5,705 bases of DNA, from assembly GCA_947457285.1 (NCBI GenBank), contig CANGVZ010000170.1, positions 1 through 5,705 of the forward strand. Reading direction: 5' to 3'. This document shows positions 1-5,705 of the stretch, one piece after another (position 1 is the stretch's first letter; each line of letters starts with the position of its first letter). The DNA comes from Flavobacteriales bacterium (lineage in GTDB: Bacteria; Bacteroidota; Bacteroidia; Flavobacteriales_D; Sanyastnellaceae). The notes under the pieces are model-generated. The model was not told the DNA's origin. It made no database searches and worked only from the letters and a program-made list of their open reading frames with translations. The position numbers and the translations under genes are program-made.

Positions 1-158
1 CTCACATGAAAGAGCGCTGTAACGCCCAGCACCGCATGAAAATCCATGAAATAAGCGGCAATGGGCACAAAAAACAACGACGAACCAAACCCCCCGATAG
101 TACCGAGAACTTCAGCCAACAGCGCCAGCAGCAAAAAAAGCACAAGATTATCAATCAT
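1..158 (-). CDS. TauE/SafE (TSUP) family permease, N-terminal part, cut by window edge
   Basis: This is an open frame of 52 codons with no stop, starting at the ATG at 158-156 and leaving the window at base 1. It is too short to appear as a complete ORF, but the translation is clearly a membrane protein. A hydrophobic leucine-rich helix at about residues 5-18 is followed by LAEVLGTIGGFGSS (about 14-27) and a second hydrophobic stretch (28-38). It continues with MDFHAVLGVTALFHV. The glycine-rich motif after the first helix, then a conserved 'H-x-V-L-G-x-T-A-L-F-H' segment, is what I recognise from bacterial TauE/SafE (DUF81) proteins. These have about eight helices and are assigned to export or uptake of sulfite, sulfonates or other small anions. 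The substrate cannot be read from this fragment. It begins 17 bp after the AsmA gene and is probably the third gene of that operon. Family call is fairly confident; function is only at family level. Confidence 0.75.
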   Translation of the reverse strand, partial: MIDNLVLFLLLALLAEVLGTIGGFGSSLFFVPIAAYFMDFHAVLGVTALFHV

Positions 159-160
159 AA

Positions 161-167
161 CTCCTTT
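161..167 (-). promoter_or_regulatory. Shine-Dalgarno-like AAAGGAG, very close to the TSUP start
   Basis: On the minus strand the gap between the AsmA stop and the TSUP ATG reads AAAGGAG-TT-ATG. AGGAG is a strong anti-SD match, but only two bases separate it from the ATG, shorter than the usual 5-9. No ATG, GTG or TTG lies at the ideal distance: the next in-frame candidate, GTG at codon 6, is 17 bases away. I keep the ATG because the reading frame and the protein N-terminus fit it. The site may be weak, or may help ribosomes finishing the upstream gene to restart. Confidence 0.45.
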
Positions 168-175
168 CGAAGGTA

Positions 176-3100
176 CTAAGAACTCTTGTTCCTTTTCAAT
201 TTTGGATCCTTCTCCAGAGTTATTTTATAATCTTCCGTATTTCCTTTTATTCTAACGTTCACATAGCGAGTACGCTCGCTCAAGTCCTTGCGCTGAATCT
301 CATCAACCTGATCTGGGTCTACCTCCTCCTTCTTTCTTCCAAACAACTTAGATGACGCAGCTTGAGTTACCATACGCCATGGCACACGAACGTAGTAATC
401 CATATTCATATCGAAGTCCTGTTGACCGCTCAACTGCATAAAGCCAAGCGAAGAATTGATAATCATATTCGGAATCTTCAACATTCCCTTTTCTATGTCT
501 ATATGATTTGCAAGAGTATCAAACAATACTTTATTCAAATTCTTATCAGCGAAAAAGTCTGACATCGATTGCAACATCGCAAAGTTTTCCAATCGTCCAT
601 CCAACACCTCAACGTCCATGTGAATCTCCGATTCATTCACGATTGGTACGAGATCTTTGTGTACTCGAATATGTCCTGTTATGCGTCCATTCAACTTTCC
701 ATGAAGATTCTCATTCACCAAATAGTCTTGACCAAAATTATCAAACTTAAACATCAATTTATCGAGATCGACATTCTTAATTGTCATATCAGGATCGATG
801 TAAATTCTCTTTGGGTCACTACCATTCAAATAACCTTTCACGTCAAATGAACCGTCTGCTGCTTCACAGTAAAACTTATCGACGTAGATGTAATGCTCAG
901 GTGTGGTGCGTGCCTTTGCCTTGAAATTATTGATTAAATACTTGTGATAATTCAGTTTATCAATGCGCACGTCGAATGTCATGTGCGTGAAAGGCAACTC
1001 ATATATATTAAATCCTTCGTCGTGATACGAGCTATCCACGCGGCCTGTAGATTTATCGGGAGCCGGCGGTAGGTTGTACTTAAATAACTCGTCGAAATCC
1101 AGTCGCTTGGCGTACAACTCAAACTTATTCTCCTTCAATTTTTGCTTCTCATCCTTTCCAAGATAATAATGCAAAGTTGTTTTGAATTCTGAATGTCCCA
1201 GCTTACCAGAGAAGTCTTCTACAGTCAAATGATCTTTTTCATAATGAACACGTCCCTTGAAATTCTCAAAGCGCAAAGGGTGAACCTTCATCTTTGCTTC
1301 AAAACCTTTTAAATACAAGTCAATACTCTGCATCCCTTCATTAAAATGCAAATCAGAATAGCCTGATATTTTCAGGTTATCAAATTCTTCATGACGATAA
1401 TCCTCTGGCACAAAATTTTCCCCATTGTAAGAGAAGATATCTTCGAGCAACAATTTCTTAGAATCTAAAGTGAACTCCACTCTCGTATCTCCCTTTGGAT
1501 GTTCTGCAAACCACAAATCATAATGCTGCAGCCTACCCGAAAAATGAAAATCACTTTTATCGATGAGTCCCTTGAAATCTATCACTCTAAAATCTTCTTC
1601 TTCTATATAAACATCGGCATGGAAATCATGCAGCGTATGGGGATAATTGCTCAGATCAGCATACAGATTGTCTATAAAAAACTCACCAATAGGCAGGTTA
1701 GGCGACTCCGTCATGGCTTTCGCACTTGAGTTAAAATGAAGCCCAAGCGAAAGGTTCTTGATCTGTTCATTGAAGGAAGTCGCAGTATCCGCGCCAGTCA
1801 ATTCAAACAAATCAAGATATTTACTCTTAATATCCAACTTCGTGGTAACTGGCAAATCAGTATGGTGAATGATCGCAGGAAGGTCGCTTACCGTTCCTTT
1901 TACGGAAACATCAGATTTGCCGATGAGCACATTACAATAGTCGATTCTCGCTTCATGGCCGTTCATTTCGGCATATAGATCAAGGTCCTTTATAGGTAGC
2001 TCACTTGTCCCCTTTCCAAAACTCAAGTCTGTTATTTTTAACTCCGTAAAATAAGACTCATTCAGTCTCTCAATGCTTCTTTCAGGTCTCTCCAGATCAA
2101 TGATGTCTCTAAAGTTCATCGTCAGCTCAATCTTTCCCATCAAGTCATAAAGGTCTGTCAAGCCAAAAAACTTCGCCAGAAAATTGAGATCGAAATCGGA
2201 TTTCAGTTGAAGATTAATATCCGGCGATTCAAAATTTTTCACCACCAAATCACCGCTAAAGGTTCCCGCTTCTGGTCGAGCAGAGAAGTCCTTTATTCCA
2301 AACTCCATGGTGCTCGGATTCCGTTTTTCTCCGTTGGTGAAGTAGCCTGAAAAGTTGAGTTCATCCACCTTCTTGTCTACATCCGTATTTTTAAAGAATG
2401 CCTGTTCACAACCAAAACGTGCATTCACAGCTGGGGCATGACCGTTGGTACTCTTTCCAACGATAGTCGCTTCAAAGAATATTTTTCCTTTGTTATCATA
2501 TTTCTTGAGCGTCGGTTCCAAGTCGGTCGGAGCCATTGCCATGAATAAATCAAAATTGGATTTATTTCCATCAAATTTTAAATTCAGATTTGCATCATCT
2601 TTAAAATTCACAGAACCTTCCATGTTGAATTCTGCTCCTTGTAGTTTAGCAGTAGTAGGCTCAATTACCAATAAATCCTGAGCCTTCAGGTAATTCAATT
2701 CGGTATCAAATTCAAAATTCTTTCTTTTAATAGCGGTAGAATCTCCATTCATGAGAAGACTCAAATTGAAATCAGCATCAAGTCCAATTAGAATTTTATC
2801 ATCATTCGTTTTGAATCGGGTCTTAGCTTCATCTACCTTGACATCTACCTTCATCTGATTCTCCACATTCAACTTGGTCAAGTGAATATTGGTTAGAACA
2901 ACCGATTTCAAATCAAGATGAAACTCTTCCTCCACACTTTCAACAGGCACTACCGGCTCGAAGGCGTTGCTCAAATTGAGAGTGCCATCAGCATATTGCA
3001 CTGCATCAATATGACCATTCACCAATTTGATTTTTTTGATTTCCATTTTTCCATTGAGAATGGTAATCAAGTCGAAACCTACATACACATCTTCAATACC

Positions 3101-3358
3101 TAATATGACTGCAGCTGTATCTGCTTTTGTCTCTTTCACAGATAAATTCTCAAGGTCAATACTTATATATGGAAAATTCTGAAATAATGAAATGTGTGAC
3201 CCCGTCAATTTTACCTCGCCTTTGAAGTCAGCATTGGCTTTGGTAAGTAACTCTTGAACGATTTCATCTTGTCGGGAATAAAGCACGCCAATAGTGGCTC
3301 CCAGCGCAACAATTAAAACTAAGAATACAATTCCGATCCACTTAAAAATCTTTCTCAT
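176..3358 (-). CDS. AsmA family envelope protein, 1060 residues
   Basis: This is a long inner-membrane-anchored protein of the AsmA/TamB-like superfamily, whose members are built of repeated beta-strand groove modules and are linked to lipid transport or outer-membrane assembly. A basic N-terminus (MRKIFK) precedes one membrane helix at residues 7-27, and the rest should lie in the periplasm. The AsmA N-terminal signature is at about 45-145, including ISLFQNFPYISIDLENL (56-72), then NGKMEIKKIKLVNGHI and DGTLNLSNAF. The middle is a series of alternating beta-strand stretches of the type 'hxVxxFxGxxGxSxFxxxG', with no enzymatic motif. The AsmA C-terminal module is at about 895-990 (VLDGRLENFAML, HIDIEKGMLKIP, GFMQLSGQQDFDMNMDYYV). 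A VPWRMV segment and a charged tail end the protein. The ATG overlaps the upstream sbtA stop as ATGA and has no Shine-Dalgarno, so translation is probably coupled. The family is certain enough; the cargo and partner are unknown. The frame is intact over all 1060 codons. Confidence 0.88.
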   Translation of the reverse strand: MRKIFKWIGIVFLVLIVALGATIGVLYSRQDEIVQELLTKANADFKGEVKLTGSHISLFQNFPYISIDLENLSVKETKADTAAVILGIEDVYVGFDLITILNGKMEIKKIKLVNGHIDAVQYADGTLNLSNAFEPVVPVESVEEEFHLDLKSVVLTNIHLTKLNVENQMKVDVKVDEAKTRFKTNDDKILIGLDADFNLSLLMNGDSTAIKRKNFEFDTELNYLKAQDLLVIEPTTAKLQGAEFNMEGSVNFKDDANLNLKFDGNKSNFDLFMAMAPTDLEPTLKKYDNKGKIFFEATIVGKSTNGHAPAVNARFGCEQAFFKNTDVDKKVDELNFSGYFTNGEKRNPSTMEFGIKDFSARPEAGTFSGDLVVKNFESPDINLQLKSDFDLNFLAKFFGLTDLYDLMGKIELTMNFRDIIDLERPERSIERLNESYFTELKITDLSFGKGTSELPIKDLDLYAEMNGHEARIDYCNVLIGKSDVSVKGTVSDLPAIIHHTDLPVTTKLDIKSKYLDLFELTGADTATSFNEQIKNLSLGLHFNSSAKAMTESPNLPIGEFFIDNLYADLSNYPHTLHDFHADVYIEEEDFRVIDFKGLIDKSDFHFSGRLQHYDLWFAEHPKGDTRVEFTLDSKKLLLEDIFSYNGENFVPEDYRHEEFDNLKISGYSDLHFNEGMQSIDLYLKGFEAKMKVHPLRFENFKGRVHYEKDHLTVEDFSGKLGHSEFKTTLHYYLGKDEKQKLKENKFELYAKRLDFDELFKYNLPPAPDKSTGRVDSSYHDEGFNIYELPFTHMTFDVRIDKLNYHKYLINNFKAKARTTPEHYIYVDKFYCEAADGSFDVKGYLNGSDPKRIYIDPDMTIKNVDLDKLMFKFDNFGQDYLVNENLHGKLNGRITGHIRVHKDLVPIVNESEIHMDVEVLDGRLENFAMLQSMSDFFADKNLNKVLFDTLANHIDIEKGMLKIPNMIINSSLGFMQLSGQQDFDMNMDYYVRVPWRMVTQAASSKLFGRKKEEVDPDQVDEIQRKDLSERTRYVNVRIKGNTEDYKITLEKDPKLKRNKSS

Positions 3359-4317
3359 GTATTGGTAATTATAAAGTAGTACAATGGCATTCCAGCAGTG
3401 ATATTAAAAGGAAACGTAACTCCCAGCGCCATCGGGATATACAATCCCGGATCGGCTTTCGGGGCCGCGAGATTCATAGCGGCAGGTACTGCAATATATG
3501 ATGCGCTCGCGGCAAGTATTGCGAAAATAAATCGACTTCCATCATCGCTTACTACAAATAAACTTAAATAAGCAACCACACATCCGTTGACGAGAGGAAC
3601 CAAGATACCCATCACTGGTGCATACCAGCCGTAGCGTCTGAATGCCGCGAAGCGGCGTGCAGTTGCCATACCCATTTCGAGCAAGAAAATTGCTAAAAAA
3701 CCCTTAAAAATATCTGTAGTGAAAGGCTTGATACCCTCGGCCTGTTTGCTATCTGCGATAATCCCAATCACCAAACTTCCCAGTACCATCAATACACTAC
3801 CATTAGTAAATGAATGTCTAACTATTTCCCGAATGTTCGTTCGGTCCTTCGATTCAGCATCATACTTCATAATGAGTATGATCCCCACAATGATTGCCGG
3901 CGATTCCATCAAGGCCATCACAGCCACCATGTGCCCTCCGAATGTTATTCCCTGAGCCTCAAGAAAAGATACTGCGGCTACAAATGTCACTGCGCTTACG
4001 CTCCCGTATGCCGCAGCCACCGCTCCGGCATCGCTGACATTCATTTTTCTTTTTAGTAAAAAAAAGACATAATAAGGAATCGCAGCACTGATCAACAATC
4101 CAAAGAGCAATGAATACACAATCTCCATCGTGAATTCATGATGCGCCAATTCTTGACCACCCTTGAAACCAATCGCAAAAAGGAGATAGAGCGAAATAAA
4201 CTTCGTTGTCGTTGGAGGAATCTCTAAATCACTTTTCACCAATGCTGCAAAAATCCCCAAAAGGAAAAATAACAGCGTTGGATTGGTAATATTCGAGATG
4301 AGCAGTGATATATCCAC
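3355..4317 (-). CDS. sbtA: SbtA-family sodium-dependent bicarbonate transporter
   Basis: This is a 320-residue inner-membrane protein of the SbtA (formerly DUF897) family, known in cyanobacteria for Na+-driven bicarbonate uptake. Two similar halves of about five helices each are visible. The first half holds KSDLEIP (28-34), a start-of-core LFAIGFKGG (46-54), AAYGSVSAVTFVAA (102-115) and MESPAIIVG (137-145). The second holds FLLEMGMATARR (211-222), SASYIAVPAAMN (271-282) and ALGVTFPFNITAGMPLYY (297-314). The polar linker between the halves (about 151-172) is short, so the protein is smaller than the roughly 370-residue cyanobacterial SbtA, whose cytoplasmic loop is longer. No PII-like sbtB gene lies in the window. 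The start is GTG at 4317-4315: an in-frame stop lies 36 bases upstream, and the next ATG (codon 64) would remove the first helices. It appears to head an operon with the AsmA and TSUP genes. Bicarbonate is a family-based inference; another anion is possible. Confidence 0.87.
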   Translation of the reverse strand: MDISLLISNITNPTLLFFLLGIFAALVKSDLEIPPTTTKFISLYLLFAIGFKGGQELAHHEFTMEIVYSLLFGLLISAAIPYYVFFLLKRKMNVSDAGAVAAAYGSVSAVTFVAAVSFLEAQGITFGGHMVAVMALMESPAIIVGIILIMKYDAESKDRTNIREIVRHSFTNGSVLMVLGSLVIGIIADSKQAEGIKPFTTDIFKGFLAIFLLEMGMATARRFAAFRRYGWYAPVMGILVPLVNGCVVAYLSLFVVSDDGSRFIFAILAASASYIAVPAAMNLAAPKADPGLYIPMALGVTFPFNITAGMPLYYFIITNT

Positions 4318-4334
4318 GGGATTACTTTTCCCGC
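4316..4334 (-). promoter_or_regulatory. Small hairpin overlapping the sbtA GTG start
   Basis: The minus strand reads CGGGA-AAAGTAA-TCCCG immediately before and into the start codon. This gives a 5-bp perfect stem (4329-4333 with 4317-4321), extendable by one G-U pair, and a 7-base loop. The last G of the stem is the first base of the GTG. No T-run follows, so it is not a terminator. In RNA it could partly hide the start, or place the purine-rich loop (AAAGTAA) near it. The stem is short enough to occur by chance. Confidence 0.3.
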
Positions 4335-4341
4335 AAAAATA
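4334..4341 (-). promoter_or_regulatory. sbtA: Candidate Bacteroidota -7 promoter box (TATTTTTG) for the sbtA operon
   Basis: On the minus strand TATTTTTG matches the Bacteroidota primary-sigma -7 consensus TAnnTTTG at every fixed position. Transcription would start about 4-7 bases on, near 4328-4330, giving a leader of only some 10-13 bases before the GTG at 4317. No good TTTG -33 element lies 17-21 bases upstream; the nearest TTG is only 12 bases away. The location, between a helicase terminator candidate and a new gene, is where a promoter would be needed. Treat as a reasonable but unproven call. Confidence 0.45.
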
Positions 4342-4378
4342 ATCTGTTTAGGTCAACTAACTTCGTTTAGGTTGACCT
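4335..4378 (-). terminator. Candidate intrinsic terminator of the helicase gene, overlapping its stop codon
   Basis: An 8-bp perfect inverted repeat, AGGTCAAC (minus strand, 4378-4371) with GTTGACCT (4357-4350), can extend by three A-T pairs past a single bulged base, leaving a loop of about six. A T-rich run (TTATTTTT, 4342-4335) follows seven bases after the stem. The stem includes the final codons and part of the TAG stop of the helicase. GC content of the stem is moderate and the T-run is not immediately adjacent, so efficiency may be low. The same bases also hold an 8-bp direct repeat of GTTTAGGT on the plus strand (4346-4353 and 4365-4372), which may be incidental. Confidence 0.45.
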
Positions 4379-5634
4379 GAACTTTTATCACCTTTTTTGT
4401 GATTATTCCGACGAAAGTTAAATGGCTTCTTTGACTTCGGTTTGCCTCCACTTCCCTTTTTCACCTCCCTGGTGATTGCCGCTTCAGATGGTTTATAGCC
4501 CTCTGAATGATAAGGGTGATCGAACACCACCTCTATATTTTTACGAATCAACTTTTCGATATCACGCAGATATAAGCGCTCTTCCGTATCCACAAATGAT
4601 ATAGCCGTGCCCTTTGCTCCTGCTCTACCCGTGCGACCAATGCGGTGCACATATGTCTCGGGCACATTCGTAAGCTCATAATTGATCACATATTCCAACT
4701 CATCCACATCAATGCCGCGTGCAGCAATATCAGTGGCGACAAGAACTCGTGTTTCCTGTGACTTAAAATTATTCAACGCTCTCTGACGAGCGTTCTGGGC
4801 CTTATTACCATGAATGGCTTCGGCCTTAATACTAACCTTCTGTAAGACCTTCACTACTTTATCTGCACCATGCTTGGTGCGCGCAAAAACCAACACAGAT
4901 TTTATATCCTTATTTTTCAATAAGTCTATCAAAAGTGCATTCTTATTCGCCTTTTCAACGAAATAAACCTTTTGCTGAATGATATCTACCGTCGAAGAAA
5001 CGGGGGTTACTGTTACACTCTTTGGGTGATGTAAAATAGTCTGCGACAACTTAACAATCTCAGGAGGCATTGTAGCCGAAAAAAATAGCGACTGACGCTT
5101 TGTAGGTAACTTAACCAACAAACGCTTTACATCATGGATAAAACCCATATCAAGCATCCTGTCTGCTTCATCGAGAACGAATATCTCAACGGCGTTGAGT
5201 GAAATCACTCCCTGATTCATAAGGTCTAGCAAACGACCGGGAGTAGCAATCAATACATCCACTCCAGCGCGCAATGCATTCACCTGGGGATTTTGATTGA
5301 CCCCACCAAAAATCACGGTGTACTTTAGGTTGGTGTGCCGTCCATAAGCCTTGAAACTATCTGCAATCTGTATCGCCAATTCCCGTGTAGGAGTAACGAT
5401 GAGTGTACGGATATTTCTCTTCGCCTTTGGAAAATAATTATCTGATAAAAGTTGAATAATCGGCAGAGCAAATGCCGCTGTTTTTCCTGTGCCTGTTTGT
5501 GCACAGCCCAATAAGTCTGTTCCTTCTAAAATGATTGGAATACTTTGTTGCTGAATGGGGGTTGGCTTCGTGTAGCCTTCTTCTTGCAAAGCCTTCATAA
5601 TAGGCTCCGCAAGGTTCAATGATTCAAATGACAT
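4357..5634 (-). CDS. rhlE: RhlE-type DEAD-box ATP-dependent RNA helicase
   Basis: This 425-residue cytoplasmic RNA helicase uses ATP to unwind short RNA duplexes; relatives act in ribosome assembly, RNA decay and cold growth. All core motifs are present and intact. They are the Q motif (F3, then KPTPIQQ 23-29), Walker A AQTGTGKT (45-52), PTRELA (82-87), GG (110-111), TPGR (131-134), DEAD (155-158), SAT (186-188), ATDIAARGID (300-309) and HRIGRTGR (330-337). After the second RecA-like domain comes a short Lys/Arg/Gly/Ser-rich tail (about 390-425, containing KPFNFRRNNHKKGDK), typical for RNA binding in this family. The frame extends to a TTG at 5673. I chose the ATG at 5634 because MSFESLNL is where RhlE proteins normally begin and the extra 13 residues are hydrophobic and unlike the family. 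No Shine-Dalgarno precedes the ATG. The gene seems to be transcribed apart from the sbtA operon. RhlE versus another closely related DEAD-box subgroup is the only doubt. Confidence 0.93.
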   Translation of the reverse strand: MSFESLNLAEPIMKALQEEGYTKPTPIQQQSIPIILEGTDLLGCAQTGTGKTAAFALPIIQLLSDNYFPKAKRNIRTLIVTPTRELAIQIADSFKAYGRHTNLKYTVIFGGVNQNPQVNALRAGVDVLIATPGRLLDLMNQGVISLNAVEIFVLDEADRMLDMGFIHDVKRLLVKLPTKRQSLFFSATMPPEIVKLSQTILHHPKSVTVTPVSSTVDIIQQKVYFVEKANKNALLIDLLKNKDIKSVLVFARTKHGADKVVKVLQKVSIKAEAIHGNKAQNARQRALNNFKSQETRVLVATDIAARGIDVDELEYVINYELTNVPETYVHRIGRTGRAGAKGTAISFVDTEERLYLRDIEKLIRKNIEVVFDHPYHSEGYKPSEAAITREVKKGSGGKPKSKKPFNFRRNNHKKGDKSSGQPKRS

Positions 5635-5670
5635 GTAATAAAAAGCAAATGCAATTAAAAAAGAGACCGA

Positions 5671-5678
5671 CAAGTCTA
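5671..5678 (-). promoter_or_regulatory. Weak candidate -7 box (TAGACTTG) upstream of the helicase
   Basis: On the minus strand TAGACTTG fits TAnnTTTG with one mismatch and lies 36 bases before the helicase ATG, so the leader would be about 30 bases. The expected TTTG about 19 bases further up is not present (only TTTC at 15 bases). The 71-bp stretch 5635-5705 otherwise holds nothing I can identify, and the true promoter may lie beyond the window edge. Confidence 0.2.
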
Positions 5679-5705
5679 CTCCTGCATTTGGGCGAAAGAT
5701 ACGAC

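Noticed and set aside
61..255. Plus-strand 64-residue open frame across the AsmA/TSUP junction
   Set aside because: It lies opposite the convincing TSUP and AsmA coding sequences, has low-complexity content and shows no recognisable domain or RBS.
362..2681. Several plus-strand frames of 66-93 residues (for example 569-850, 1736-1978, 2445-2681)
   Set aside because: All are antisense shadows of the intact 1060-codon AsmA gene; their translations look random and none has a family signature.
3719..4056. Two overlapping plus-strand frames opposite sbtA
   Set aside because: They are antisense to a well-conserved membrane protein, overlap each other in different frames and carry no domain.
4346..4372. 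Direct repeat GTTTAGGT, 19 bp apart, as a possible operator or attachment site
   Set aside because: Both copies lie in or beside the arms of the candidate terminator hairpin and the repeat is only 8 bp; no mobile element or regulator gene is nearby.
5635..5673. Upstream extension of the helicase to a TTG start at 5673
   Set aside because: It adds 13 mostly hydrophobic residues not expected before the RhlE Q-motif region; the ATG at 5634 gives the usual N-terminus, and no ribosome-binding site supports the TTG.
1..5705. Defence system, CRISPR array, phage or transposon remains
   Set aside because: The window is almost fully covered by four intact or edge-cut genes of ordinary families, with no spaced repeats, integrase, transposase or tRNA.

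Overview
The window looks like a compact stretch of a Bacteroidota chromosome, possibly Cytophagia/Sphingobacteriia-like, though I cannot place it more finely. Several things suggest this. The AsmA-type envelope protein has the phylum's usual layout. The RhlE-like helicase ends in a short basic tail. Three of the four starts lack a well-placed Shine-Dalgarno. The short gap at 4318-4356 carries an exact match to the Bacteroidota -7 promoter element (TAnnTTTG). Base composition is moderately AT-rich throughout and shows no obvious island.

All four genes lie on the minus strand, so the reading order runs from high to low coordinates. (1) 5634-4357 encodes a complete RhlE-type DEAD-box RNA helicase. 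(2) 4317-3355 encodes a complete SbtA-family sodium-dependent bicarbonate transporter with a GTG start. (3) 3358-176 encodes a 1060-residue AsmA-family envelope protein whose ATG overlaps the sbtA stop codon (ATGA). (4) 158-1 is the first 52 codons of a TauE/SafE (TSUP) family anion permease that runs off the left edge. Gaps are 39 bp, -4 bp and 17 bp. I see no RNA gene, mobile element, CRISPR array or long repeat, and no credible plus-strand gene.

The helicase appears to be a separate transcription unit: a hairpin over its stop codon, followed by a T-rich run, is a plausible terminator. The next three genes look like one operon: an inorganic anion importer, a membrane-anchored AsmA-like protein, and a second predicted anion permease. 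The most noteworthy site is the 39-bp junction at 4318-4356. There the terminator's T-run is also a perfect -7 box, and a small hairpin overlaps the sbtA GTG start. The genes themselves belong to known families. What may be new is the grouping of bicarbonate transporter, AsmA protein and TSUP permease, and how tightly the control signals are packed.
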